A stretch of DNA of 64,000 bases from Bradysia coprophila (Eukaryota > Arthropoda > Insecta > Diptera > Sciaridae): the NCBI RefSeq assembly GCF_014529535.1, contig NW_023503302.1, positions 2,233,448 to 2,297,447 on the forward strand, in the 5' to 3' direction. Of the stretch, positions 44,702-55,893 are shown piece by piece. The translations under genes and the position numbers were made by a program. Each line of letters opens with the position of its first letter. Position 1 is the first letter of the stretch. The notes below the pieces were generated by a model. That model searched no databases. It had not been told where the DNA came from and saw only the letters and a list, made by a program, of their open reading frames with translations.

Positions 44702-45382
44702 ATGAATTTCATTCGGGGTGTCTTAATTGTTGCATCTACGATCCAATTCGTTAGAGCACAAGGTAGCATGGTCGAAAGAAAAATTATCGTTTCTGACAAA
44801 CTACCGGCACCGATGCCATTTTTTAGTCAAGCTGTCCAAGTGAACAATGTACTCTACATATCCGGGACCTTAGGGGTAACCATAAACGGAGAACTGGTGG
44901 AAGGTGTAACGAATCAAACAAAATTAGCGTTAGACAACATCGGACATGTGTTAGAGGCTGCAGGCATCACCTTCGATAACGGTAAACAATGGTGGTATTT
45001 CAAAATAGCATCACGCCATGCGTATTTAACAGAAGATTTTATTTGATCCATTCAGTTGTGAAAGTGACTGTTCTGTTAAGCGATATTCAAGACTATGGTG
45101 CAATGAATGACGTTTATGTATTATGTAATGCTAGCGGTAAAAGCTCTATTTGAATGTGAGTTGAATGTTGCCTTTTTTCAAGATTTCAACGAGAAGCCGC
45201 CAGCAAGACTAGCATTTATGGCTACACTACCGCTAGATGCAAAAGTTGAAATTGAAGCTGTGGCAATGGTTGGTCATATTGTAGATGTTGAAGATCAGGA
45301 AAACAATGCATTAAGTATTAAAGGGGCGCTACCAACGATACTATTAATGTCATTAGTTCACTGCCAGTGGCTCATAGTGTAG
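44702..45382 (+). CDS. RidA / UK114-family protein with N-terminal signal-like and C-terminal hydrophobic extensions
   Basis: Three exons (44702-44981, 45056-45124, 45183-45382) encode 182 aa; all phases and GT/AG sites agree. RidA proteins are trimeric enamine/imine deaminases that hydrolyse reactive 2-aminoacrylate. The core (residues 23-147) starts MVERKIIVSDKLPAP, continues LYISGTLG and VVKVTVLLSDIQDYGAMNDVY, and keeps the carboxylate-binding arginine (PPAR, R125) and the conserved glutamate (VEIEA, E141). Ordinary RidA is about 130 aa and begins near residue 24. This gene adds 22 residues, MNFIRGVLIVASTIQFVRAQG, which read like a signal peptide, and about 35 at the C-terminus ending in the hydrophobic GALPTILLMSLVHCQWLIV. 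Translation from the internal ATG would give a normal cytosolic or mitochondrial RidA. An AATAAA lies about 20 bp after the stop. A LINE fragment follows. Confidence 0.85.
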
Positions 45383-45594
45383 CAATACTAAGTTAAAAAG
45401 GAATAAAAGACAAACCTCTGTTCGACAATCAATTCGCCCTCTCTGAATTCATCAGCGATAGAAACACGACTCATTCAGGCAATGTGGTTCATATGTCATT
45501 TCCTTCTCAAATGAATATAATGCTGAGATGAGCGAGATGAGCGAACTAGAATTCTTCAGTAAAAGACGAAACTTCAGAGAAACGATAGGTTTCT

Positions 45595-46550
45595 AACATG
45601 AACTCGGCTTTGCTGACGATCTGAAAGTCTTTCGCCCAATCATCAATGAGGATGACTGCCTACTCCTACAAAATGACCTAGAGCTGGTTGAGCGGTGGTG
45701 CAGATCGAACGATATGAGTCTGAGCCACAAGAAGTGCGCTGTCATGTCATTTACGCACAGTCCCAACAAGATCTCGTTTCCATACATGCTATGTGGCCAG
45801 GTTATTGACCGAGTGCGATCAAAAACCGATCTTGGAGTCATTATCGACGAGAAGCTGTCATTCAGCGATCACGTTGATTTCATTACGAGGAAATCATACC
45901 AGCTTATTGGATTTATCTTCCGCTGTGGCAAATATTTTTCCGATCGGTCGAGCTTTGTGACACTCTATAATTCTCTTGTTCGTAGCAGACTTGAATATTG
46001 TTCGTCCGTTTGGAGTCCGTTCTATCACAACTCAATCGATCAGTTGGAGCGAGTGCAAAAGAAATTCTCGAGGATGTTTTTCTACAAGTTTAACATGGAA
46101 CGACAATCGTACGACAAGAGACTACAACATCTTAGACTTCATTCGCTGGAATCCAGGCGACTGGAAAACGATGAAATGATCCTATTCAAATTGATTCATA
46201 GCCGAATCGATTCTAAACTTCGTCACCAGCTTTCGTTTGATCATCGTACTAGATCCACCCGACAAAGGAATGTGTTCTACCTACCCAACATTAAGACCAA
46301 TATCCAGAGGAACTCACCGATTTTCCGAATTCAAGAGCATCATGACTTGTTCTTCTCCGATTTGAATATTATGGATGCTAGACTTTCGGTGTTTAAGAAG
46401 CTCGTTAGAGACACTTTCAGTTACTAATTTTTTTATTATTGTTTTTCTGGCAAAGAAACTTGGCATTGTACTTCTGATTTTCTTGTATTTTCCCGACTAA
46501 CATATTATTGGGCCCCGGCCTGTTTGTTTGGTCGTAAAACGATTAAAAAT
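45595..46550 (+). mobile_element. 5'-truncated non-LTR retrotransposon (LINE) insertion
   Basis: Contains only the C-terminal part of a LINE polymerase and its 3' UTR, as expected of a copy truncated during target-primed reverse transcription. The 5' break is near 45595, where similarity begins just before the FADD motif. The 3' end is near an A-rich stretch (ATTAAAAATAAAAATG, about 46538-46553). Confidence 0.7.
45597..46427 (+). pseudogene. LINE reverse transcriptase, C-terminal fragment
   Basis: An open frame of about 277 codons beginning at the truncation point. The catalytic FADD motif of reverse transcriptase is near its start (45607 on). The thumb-region hallmarks of jockey/CR1-like LINEs follow: LGVIIDEKLSFSDHV, then LVRSRLEYCSSVWSP and QLERVQKKFSR. 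The endonuclease domain and most of the palm are missing, so no functional product is expected. The frame is otherwise uninterrupted to the stop at 46425-46427, suggesting a fairly young insertion. It was probably copied from a full-length element elsewhere. Its exact clade cannot be assigned from this part. Confidence 0.85.
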
Positions 46551-47292
46551 AAAAATGAAGTCAAAATATATGTGAAATCAGTTGTTTTCTTGTGAAATCA
46601 ATTGAAGTAATAGATTCTCTATCATCCGTGAAAATTACTTAGCTCAAAAACGTAAGGGGTTCAGTGTACGGGAACGAATTATAAGATCCAACAATTTCAT
46701 TTTAATATTTTTTTAAGCAAAATTGGGCAAATTAACTTCCGAAAAATAGGCCCTAGTGTCTGATTATTTGGAAGAGAGGAAATTAATGGCAATGCAGGTC
46801 AGTACCTCAAGTGATCAGACATGAGAAGACCGTTACTTAATGGAAAGAATGGTACAAATTGGGACGAAACTGTTTTGGATCTTGTAATTCCACGCGTAGA
46901 TATGTTATAATTCAGCGACAAAGTGAAAATCCTTTCTTTTTCCTTAAAAGGTCAGGTTAAGGCGTTTACTATCGCACAATGTATACATTGCGATGTGAAC
47001 AGCCTTGGCCTGAAAGCAAGAAAAGTGAAATGAAAAACGGTTAACAATCTTCTGAATTTTCACTCATCAATTTTCAAACTTTAGATAGGAGACTAGCAAA
47101 AGATTTGAGTTTTATGAGAAAAGTTTCTTTTTAATGATCGTATTTTCAGTCCAATGTAATCAAAATTGCTTTCTTTAGTAGAAAACAAAAACATTCAACA
47201 ATTCTTAACAAAAATTAAAGTTTTTCAATATATCAAATGTAACAAAAAGAAAAAAATGAAAAAAAGAAGTCCGGAATTCCAAATGCAATGCA
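46551..47292. other. intergenic, 3' flank of spn-E
   Basis: No gene recognised. It contains the spn-E 3' UTR (minus strand, leftward from 47292) and sequence behind the LINE. A stop-free stretch near 47166-47357 (+) is the antisense of the last spn-E exon plus AT-rich sequence. Confidence 0.5.
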
Positions 47293-50200
47293 CTAAAATT
47301 GCAATGAGATTTTCTTCTCACGTTCCGTATGCAGTCGAGAATACAAATGAATTTTGATCTCCGACACACTTTCCAAGTCCAAGTGACACAACATACATTT
47401 TACTGGCCGTCTCAAACTCACATCGCTGCAAATAGAAAGTAAATATCTCAATTAATAAATTCCCTGAAATCCCACCCGATATACTGTGACCACATACGTT
47501 TTCGCGAGTCGATGCATTTCCTTGTTGTTGTCAATTAGCAGTTTCAGCTGGCTCAATCTATCCGGTGAGTCTGCAGCTGCCAAACTGAGGATGTTGTGGA
47601 ACGGAAATATGGCTTGTGTGCCGAATACATCATTAGCACGGACTGCTTCGTCCGGAGAAAACTTGGACCAGCCAATGTCAAAGTCATACGGTAGGCCCAT
47701 AAGTGGTCGTTCTCTTTCGAGAAGCCTGCGAAAATTATTGAGGAAAAATGATGAAACGACTGGAGAAGCTCCCGTTGCCAAAGAAGACTTACGAGATTAT
47801 TTCATTTTTCATTTGGATCGTCAACTGGTTCTGGTCTTTGTCGTTGATGTTCGGACACTTTTCATCCGGTCTCATTTGCAGCAAACTGTCCATGATAAAG
47901 CGAATCGTGTTGATCTAGAAAGGGAAATTACGATTAAACTGAACGGAACCGTGGACTTTGGTTAAACTCAACAATTTCGATGTCTTTCACATCAATCTCA
48001 GTATCCAGATTAAAGACGGCATCATGTTCACCAAAAATCGGCATTTTATTTATGGGATGTTCGCCTAATCCGCAAAGGATGGCCACATATCGGGACTTAT
48101 ATTTATCACGGAAGAATTCACAGTAAGGACTGAATATAAGCGCCATGAGAGCACCGAAACCGGGAATATTTGGCATGATAGACGTTTCACGAGCAGTCAA
48201 TTCGGTTTTCTTTTGATTTTCTGTCACGTTGGCGGCGATAACGTACTTTTCAAACGAATCCTAGATATGAAAGTGACGATTGTACCAAAAATTTCCATTT
48301 ACACATTGTCATCGTCAACTGTACCTGTGGATTGGCCTCCAATAAAATCGAATTAACGGAGTTTTGTTCGATGACAACCTTTTTAGATTGACTTTTCGCC
48401 TGATGCAGACATGTATAAATGGTGCTTTGTAACGGACTTTTCGGTCCCTTCAATGTCACGTTGATATGACGCTTTGACGAATCCGGTTCTTCTACATCAT
48501 ATTCTTCCTCAAATGGCATCATTTTACGCATCTCGTCTGCAATAATGTCACACTGTTCCTCATACTGACTGTCATTTTTCGCCTGAGTCCGAACTCTCAA
48601 GTCATGATCAACTTTAGACATGAAATTTTCGTCTGCTGTACGCGCCAATCCTTCGTCAATTAAAATGTCTTGCACTGTACGATTTCGAACCGTCACAAAT
48701 ACACTGGCAATACCATTTTCAACGGAGTAAATCTGAAACAAATTTTCGTCGAAACAGAAACGATATTTTGTGTTGGTGTGTGTACGTACCTCTGCGCGAA
48801 CAATATTGCCCGAAGTCAATTTCTTGAATTCTAACATTGTAGGCTCCCATCCATAACGCGTTGAATGCAATTCCGACGGCTGCAGACAGGCTAGCCGACA
48901 TTCGAATACTCTTGGCGGTATGTCAATGTATTTGGCGGATGAGCCACGCAGACGTCTTATTTCACTCAATGCCACTTCACCTTCGAGGCCAATATCGATT
49001 AATTTTACCTGGAACATGTATGAGAATCATGAATTTCCCAAAGATCAGCGGACAATGACAACGTTACATTGTAGAAAACATTGCTGGTTCCCCGGACAGT
49101 CAACAGAACTTTCGCGCGGTAATAATTTCCGTTGTAGTTCGCAGCCACCACTTGTCCCACTTCAATTTCGCTATGATGCGAAAATTCTTCTATCTCTCGG
49201 CTGAGTGAATTTAGCTCCGACTGTATCTCGTTGAACAGACTATCCTCGTCGATGGAACGGAGCCAGAAACTGTTGAAACTGGTGTCATACTGAAAAGAAA
49301 TTATGTTTCGTAAGTCGATTCAATGAGACACGATTGCTCCTCACATAAGTAATTTTGCCGGTGACCACTTTTACATGCTTTCGGGGCAAGCACAACATTT
49401 CTATGTTTTTGATCGTTTTCTTTTTGCATTCGAATTTGCCTCTGACCGTTGTGCCAATATTCATACTGTCGGCGTATTTCTGTGCATCCACTGGGGTCAT
49501 AACCTTAATAGTCAATGGTCGTCCGGCCGATTTCAATTTCAGTGCTTTGTAGACTTCGATTGCCACCTGTCCCGGACCCATTTCCACAAAATGGAGATCA
49601 GGGTCGATATTCGCTTCCAGGGATGCTTTAGTTTGTTTGAATGAGACGAAAACTTTTTCGTTCCCTTCGTCGAAGGTGACTTGAATGTTATCCGGCGAAT
49701 TTGTGCACTGCTTAAGCAGTCTCTTGATGCTTTGAACGTAGAGCGGTCGAATGTACTTTTCTTCGAAGCCGGAAAAGAAAACGGTAGTGCAGGGATTACG
49801 ACCGTTGATCGTACGGAATGTTTCACGATCTTCCATCTCATCAGATGACCGGACAAAATAGTGTGGATAGAAGGCTCCTACAGGCAAGAAACAGAAATTT
49901 AAAAAAAAAATGGTGTCGCTAGCATGTATCAATTTACCTGCAATGACGACCTTTAATATGATCGTCTTTTCGGCCTCGCTCCACTTTGCTCGATTCACGC
50001 CTGTACGCTCTCTTATTCCCAGCCGATCCAATCTTTGAGTAATTTCTTCGATCAACATTGTCATTTCAATTAACGATTTCTCATTCAAGAAATATCGCTC
50101 CGCCCAATTTCTGGCCGTTCCATGTGTGTTCATGCGATCTACATAGGCCTACATTGTCCGGGAAGTAGTTAGATTTTTGTCATTCACACAATTTAAATTG

Positions 50201-53200
50201 GATCATAAATTACTTTGTACGCTTTGAGGATCGCAAACAAATCGCTGCCGGAACCATCAGACCAGACCAATTTTTTCGAGTAGTACGTGACGACATTCTT
50301 CATCCCCTGAACGAAAATACTTTTGGTGGTAAGGCCAGCCGCTGTAAGCATTAGGGGAAATGTTAATTCACTTTACACGAGGGTTGTGCTCTACCGTTAG
50401 AGAAGTTACTCGAACGAATTACATTTTTCTAGAGTTCAGAGTTCATTCCTGGCAATATTTGCAACGATTGCAAAGACTCCGTCAATCTTACCTATGATAA
50501 TGCACTCGGACAGGACACTGAAACAGTATCCGAGAACAATAAGCTTAGCCACGTGAATGTCAACGGGTAACACCGCCATAACGTGACCGATAAAGGTCAT
50601 ATCGCCGTCTTCATCTGAATAATATCCATCACAGGTGCGCAGAAATGCTCCCGTTTCTTTCAGCAACAGTACCGTATTTTGAATATCGTACATTGTCGGA
50701 CGATCCATTGCCAAGGCGATAATTTTACACGGCGGTCCCATGCTCAGTTGCTTCGCCTTCAGTACAACATTTTCCAGTGGACATCTGCACATTTCCGGTC
50801 GGCTACTCTCGTCCATTTGATTCTATCAGAATAGATCACTCGCTTGAATTGAACGAATTGAAAATCTGGCAATGGATCTGTGTGTTACCTCATAGAAGTG
50901 TTTTGGTACCAAACGATAAACACGCCCGTCCATCGTACGGCCAGTACGTCCAGCACGTTGACGGCAATTGCTTCGTGAACACCATTCCAATTGCAAGGAC
51001 GTGAAATTAGTCGTCGTATCGACGACATTGTTTTTTGTTAGACAGAAATCAATTACTGAAAATTCGGTAAGTTTGAGCACATTATGTGGACTTGAGCGTG
51101 GACAAAGAGCACCCAGAAACTTACCGTACTTAACATCTGGAACGGTAATTGAACTTTCGGCAATATTGGTGGCCAGAATAACCAGTCTCTTTCCGGCTGT
51201 TGGTGCTCTGAGTGCTTTCAATTGTTCCTCGTACTTTATCATTGAATGTAATACCACCACAATATTGTCGTCTTTCCTGTAAACCAATATGGTAAATTGA
51301 TCCGTTCTTCAACAACACCAACAATAAATCGTTTGACTAACAATATGGCCGCACTTTCTTCGATGTGTCTGGTCATCACCCCAATCTCATAAATGCCCGG
51401 CAAAAAGACCAAAACGGTTGGCTTTTGATGCGGAGGCAGTTGATCGGTGTAGTCAATTCGATTGGCAATGTAGATCAGCTTGACGGCAGTCAGATACATG
51501 TGATCTTCGATCAGCGGATTCATCATATTGGGCATGTTCATGTCCTGGTTACATTCGCAAAAATTCGATGTTCAATGGCAATTAAATGAGGAAATAAAAA
51601 CAACTTACGACATTGAGCTTAGTAAGATCATCCAAAAAGAACTCTCTGATTTTGTAATTGCTTTTCTTATCGACTTTAATTACCGGAGCTGGTGTTAGTG
51701 CACCTGCAGGACCACCGCAGTAGAAACTGAAGTACTCTGCAAACTAGAGCATAAAAGAGCGAAACATGAATGGTTAAAAGTGTAATGGAAATTGGACTGA
51801 TATACTCTTTGAGACTTAATTCTGTATGACCTAAAACATGACATATCATTGTTTTAGGTCATACAGAATCCATGTTGCTCTGAGGTAATATAGGCAAGAG
51901 AATAATTTTTCTTACAATATTGAGCCAGCTACAACCTCGAATTCGATATAATTTTTGTATAAGAGTCGGTTCGATTTTTTTCCATTTAGGAAGGAAAGGC
52001 TTTTCAAAAACTAAGATGTCATGACCTTGTCCAGGACGAATGTTCATATAATTCATATAATGTATTCATTCACTTAGCAGTTTTACAAAATATAGCCAGC
52101 CCGATCGTTTCATGTTTGGTTGAGATCTTAAGCCTCATAATAACGGTATAATTCAATCAATAGATTTTCGTCAACTCATTTTCGACCCACCAGAAATTAA
52201 ATTTTCAAACACTCACCTCCTTAGCTTCGATTGTAGCCGACATTAGAATTATTCGGACATGGGGTGCTGTATGTCGCAGTTGCTTAAGTACGATGAACAG
52301 AAAGTCCATGTTTTGACTGCGCTCATGGACTTCATCCAGTATTATGTGAGTGTAATTGGCCAACGTCTTACTCGCAACCAATTTCTCCAATAGAACGCCA
52401 GTTGTGCAGAATGTTATACGGGTGTCTTCGTTGGTCATCACTTTCAGTCCAATCTGTCGAAGAATGAAGTGGTAAGTTGAGTAGTTGGTTGACTAATATA
52501 GGAAGGCTCTGCTGAAATGGATATTTTACCTGATAACCGATTACGTGTGGCGGTTTCGGTAGATTTCTCTCAGACGACACTCGGTTGGCTATCGAAATAG
52601 CGGCAATTCGTCGTGGTTGTGTCACGACAATGTTGACCTTTTGTTGATTATCATGCGCTTGGTCTAATATAAATTGCGGGACCTTTGAGGGAAGAAAACA
52701 ATTTACTAAAATTCAATTCCATTCAAAATTGATTCCGAACAAAAGGGAAAACCCTTTCCCTCAACCTGACCAATAAAATTGTAAACAAACCTGCGTAGTT
52801 TTGCCACAGCCAGTTGCTCCTTCCAAAATGACGACTGAATGTTTTTCAATCGTTTGTAAAATATGGTCCTTCAAGTCCAAGATCGGCAGGTCTGGCAGGA
52901 TACGATGAAAATCATATTTGCTGTACACATCATCGCCAACAGAACTTTCAGCGCGCTGTCTATCATCTATTATGCTCTCGATGTCTTCGACAGTTCCGCT
53001 TTTCAAGGTAGTGGACTGCAGTTTTGTCTCTATTTCAGCCATCTGAAAATTTGCATTTATAATTTCAGTCTCTACGGGACATTCAATTGGCTTTTCTAAT
53101 CTCTATTTTGGTAAATTTTATTGACATTTGACAACTCCTTAGCCTGTGGGTATAAATTTATCAATTTTCGTATAATTTGAGTAACAGAATAACTAAGACT

Positions 53201-54483
53201 GCTCTTTGATCTGTACCCTCCTTTTATTTACCTTAGACGTCTTGTTGCTCATTTACACTTGATTTTCGGAGTCTTAAATCACTAAATTATTCACAAGCAT
53301 GTGCATTAAACGAATAAACGAATAAAAGTCAGTAGCGAATCAATGTTAAACTTTCAACAATTATGCTGTCGTGATCACAGTGCTACCGGTCCGGCTTTAC
53401 TCCCGGTGTCATTGGAATTATTTTGATCCGTGGTGACGATGACAACATTTTAAACTCTCCACTTTACTACTCTACCTTTTCAGATTCAGATCAAATCAGA
53501 TTATTTTCTTATTTCGTTTTAGATCAACTGGTAACATGAATCGATTTCTTAAAATTACTTAAGCTGCTTTTTAGATACCACCAATAACGAGCCTTTTTAT
53601 TTATTCGTTCTTTGCGCTTCATAGATCGAATATTCTATCTGATCCTAACTTTGACCTTATCATCGGTCAGATATTTTCCTTTCCGGCTCTGATAATATTT
53701 ATAAAAGCGAATTTAGACCGCACGAACAACATTTAAAGCAACATTTCTGATTGACCGAATTAATTTTTTTAAAAAAGTAGGCGATAGTAGCTCACTTAGT
53801 GAGTCGTATGCATCGTTTAAATTCGCACAAGCAAGGCCATTGAATTTCTTATCAGTTTACTGATCCCACCAGGAAATTTAATTCTCTCTTGTAAGGATCA
53901 ATTAAAAATTTTGGCGCGTATAAGGAAACGACATTCAACCGAAATGGTTGAACATCGCACCAACGCCTTTAATTACTGTCAAAAATTGTCAGATGTCCTT
54001 GCTGTAACTCAAAAATCTGTTTGTACTGAATAAACATGTCAAGGAATAGCGAATCGTTAACGGAATGAAATTTGTATTTACCATTGATTCTATTTGGCTA
54101 TTCATTAGGTGAAAGATATACACCGTTACATGATATGATGTTAAATAGGCGAAAAAAGTGGTTCGATGGTCAAACAGAACAAAAATTTTCTACATCCTTT
54201 CAGGCTTCCATGTACAATTATGAATAATTGAAGCGACAAAATTCGCTTAGTGAAACAAAGATTCAAATATTCGAAATGCCAACAACAAAAGCTTAAAGCT
54301 TACCTTCTTCAATTGTTCCAATTCCTCGCGGCGATATTCCTCACCGAATTCTTTTCCAATGAATTTCCGTTTGGCGACATTCTTTTCAACTTTAGCAACG
54401 GGTATAGCGTTAACATAGCCCGCCGGTAAAACTTCCCTTTTGAATTCCTTGGTCATGTCGAAGAAATCGTTTATTTCATCCAT
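47293..54483 (-). CDS. spn-E: spindle-E (TDRD9-type DEAH helicase with Tudor domain)
   Basis: Complete, 19 exons on the minus strand, 1433 aa (Drosophila 1434): 54483-54304, 53042-52791, 52682-52530, 52453-52217, 51743-51609, 51544-51342, 51276-51125, 51055-50889, 50822-50492, 50341-50214, 50148-49938, 49877-49345, 49289-49068, 49008-48790, 48732-48325, 48260-47973, 47914-47793, 47725-47498, 47425-47293. All phases agree; most introns are 55-75 bp. Spn-E acts in the perinuclear nuage of the germline in ping-pong piRNA production and transposon silencing. Helicase motifs: GATGCGKT (135-142), TQPRR, DEVH (235-238), SAT (267-269), QRAGRTGR (470-477). A Tudor domain lies around 938-1000 (VGQVVAANYNGNYYRAKV), and a C2H2-like finger at the C-terminus has C1400, C1403, H1416, H1422. 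The start MDEINDFFDMTKEFKR matches the family N-terminus. The exon 16 donor, GTTGAG, is weak but gives the expected alignment. Confidence 0.95.
51819..51869. repeat. perfect 20-bp hairpin in spn-E intron 5
   Basis: ATTCTGTATGACCTAAAACA (51819-51838), an 11-base loop, then its exact reverse complement (51850-51869). It lies in a 473-bp intron (51744-52216), much longer than its neighbours. Pairing does not extend beyond the 20 bp. Confidence 0.75.
53043..54303. other. spn-E intron 1
   Basis: A 1261-bp intron between the short first coding exon and the exon that begins MAEIETKLQ. No exon or clear repeat recognised. Because the second exon begins with an ATG directly after the acceptor, an alternative promoter here could make a protein lacking the first 60 residues, but nothing shows that it does. 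Confidence 0.5.
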
Positions 54484-55489
54484 GTTAATGACTATAAAAC
54501 GGTTTTCGATCACGTTGTTGCACAATAGGAAAGGTAAAAACAATAGAAACTGTTAATTGTCGCTTTACACCGACTTTTTTTTAAAGAAATTAGTAGCCGA
54601 TGAACAGAAGCACCTGAATAAAGATTTCACTTGTTGCTGCGAATACTCAAGGCATTTAAATGTAATAAACAATCGAACAATTTTAGGAACAAATCTTATT
54701 TAACACATTCCAAATTTTGTGCAACAATCACAGATCAACATCACTTCTGGTATAGTTAAAAAGTCATTGAGTTCGAGAATTAGAATATGTTATTGTTTAT
54801 GGCAAATAGATTAAGATAATACACATACAGCTGGGTTGACAGCGGTGAAGTTAGTTGTGAATGATGTTTTCGATGAAAATTTTAAAATAGAATTGGCGCG
54901 TTATTCAAAATGTGTCGGCGTTGTTTCATCTTTAATTCCTAAGATTCTGTGACAGGAATTGCCTTTACACTAATTCGTTTCTCAGTTTTTTTCAACCTTT
55001 TACAGACGATAATAGCATCACTAGTAAGGTAATTATCGAGATAGAATTCATCCATTTTGTTGTTGTCTTCATGTACTGTGTTAAAAATGCCCTGTGCATA
55101 ATTCTGAAAAGACCAAAGTTAACATGTAAGGTCAAATGTTTCATCGAATTGTTCTGGAAGGTTAGTGTGCTACTTTGATAGATAGGAGACGGACGTTTAA
55201 AGTCTTAAAGTGTTTCCTATCATCAAAAGTATCTGTTGTGAACGACTCGAGTAACACTAGACATTTTTAAAGCTCCCTCGATCATATTCATCAATATTGT
55301 AAATAAATGTTTTTGATATAAAAACAAGTGGAATCTCATTTGTGGATAAAAGTGCTACAAGAACTAGTCTTGTCCAACAGTCGTTATCAACATTCATTAA
55401 AAATGTCTATTAGGACAACACGATAAACTGGAGTTCGGTATTTGGAGTGGTTGTGTGTGCATAAACAGTTGTTAATCGGAATAGCAGTC
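54484..55489. other. divergent intergenic region, spn-E / 118-aa gene
   Basis: Shared upstream region of spn-E (leftward) and the small gene at 55490 (rightward). No gene recognised inside it. Both promoters are expected here, but no core element stands out. Confidence 0.45.
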
Positions 55490-55893
55490 ATGGGTCAAGT
55501 CTCAAAGTCAACGCTGTATTGGATAAATCATAATCTGTACGGAAGCCTTGGAACGTTTTTCAATGAGAACCGTGTCTCATTCAACATTGTTCACCGAAAC
55601 GATAAAAGACAATCATCTTCAAACATTCCACCAGAAATCGAAATCGAACAGCCACACATTGGTCAGTAAGAAAGAGTGCATGGTGCGTGGTGCATGAAAA
55701 AGAATTGCTCAGACGACGCCAAAGGAATGATGTATCCCATATGGAAGCCCAGCAAAGTTCGAAGAGTAATTATGGATCAAATCGACATTATAAACCGAAG
55801 CATGGTTCATCGCAAATCATAAAATCATCGAAACCGAGATATCGTTTGCCTGAACAACTTGGTCAGAGTTTATTGGAAGCCCGAAATGGTTGA
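55490..55893 (+). CDS. unrecognised 118-aa protein with a myristoylation-type N-terminus
   Basis: Proposed two-exon gene: 55490-55665 and 55713-55893, joined across a 47-bp intron with donor CA|GTAAGA and acceptor TTGCTCAG|A. The join restores one frame and removes a stop codon that lies at the donor. I do not recognise the protein. The first residues, MGQVSKST, fit the N-myristoylation pattern MGxxxS/T. The middle is polar, with an acidic stretch (PPEIEIEQP); the C-terminal half is rich in Lys, Arg, Ser, Gln and Tyr with no Cys, membrane segment or repeat. It would be a membrane-associated, largely disordered protein, but that is inference. If the intron were not removed the product would be 59 aa. 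The intron is shorter than others in the window (minimum 54-58 bp elsewhere), so the model needs transcript support. Confidence 0.45.

Noticed and set aside
48719..51589. Several plus-strand ORFs of 65-104 codons across spn-E
   Set aside because: They are antisense shadows of well-supported spn-E exons.
55442..55489. Extension of the 118-aa protein to an upstream TTG
   Set aside because: TTG is not a plausible start; the ATG at 55490 also gives the myristoylation-type N-terminus.
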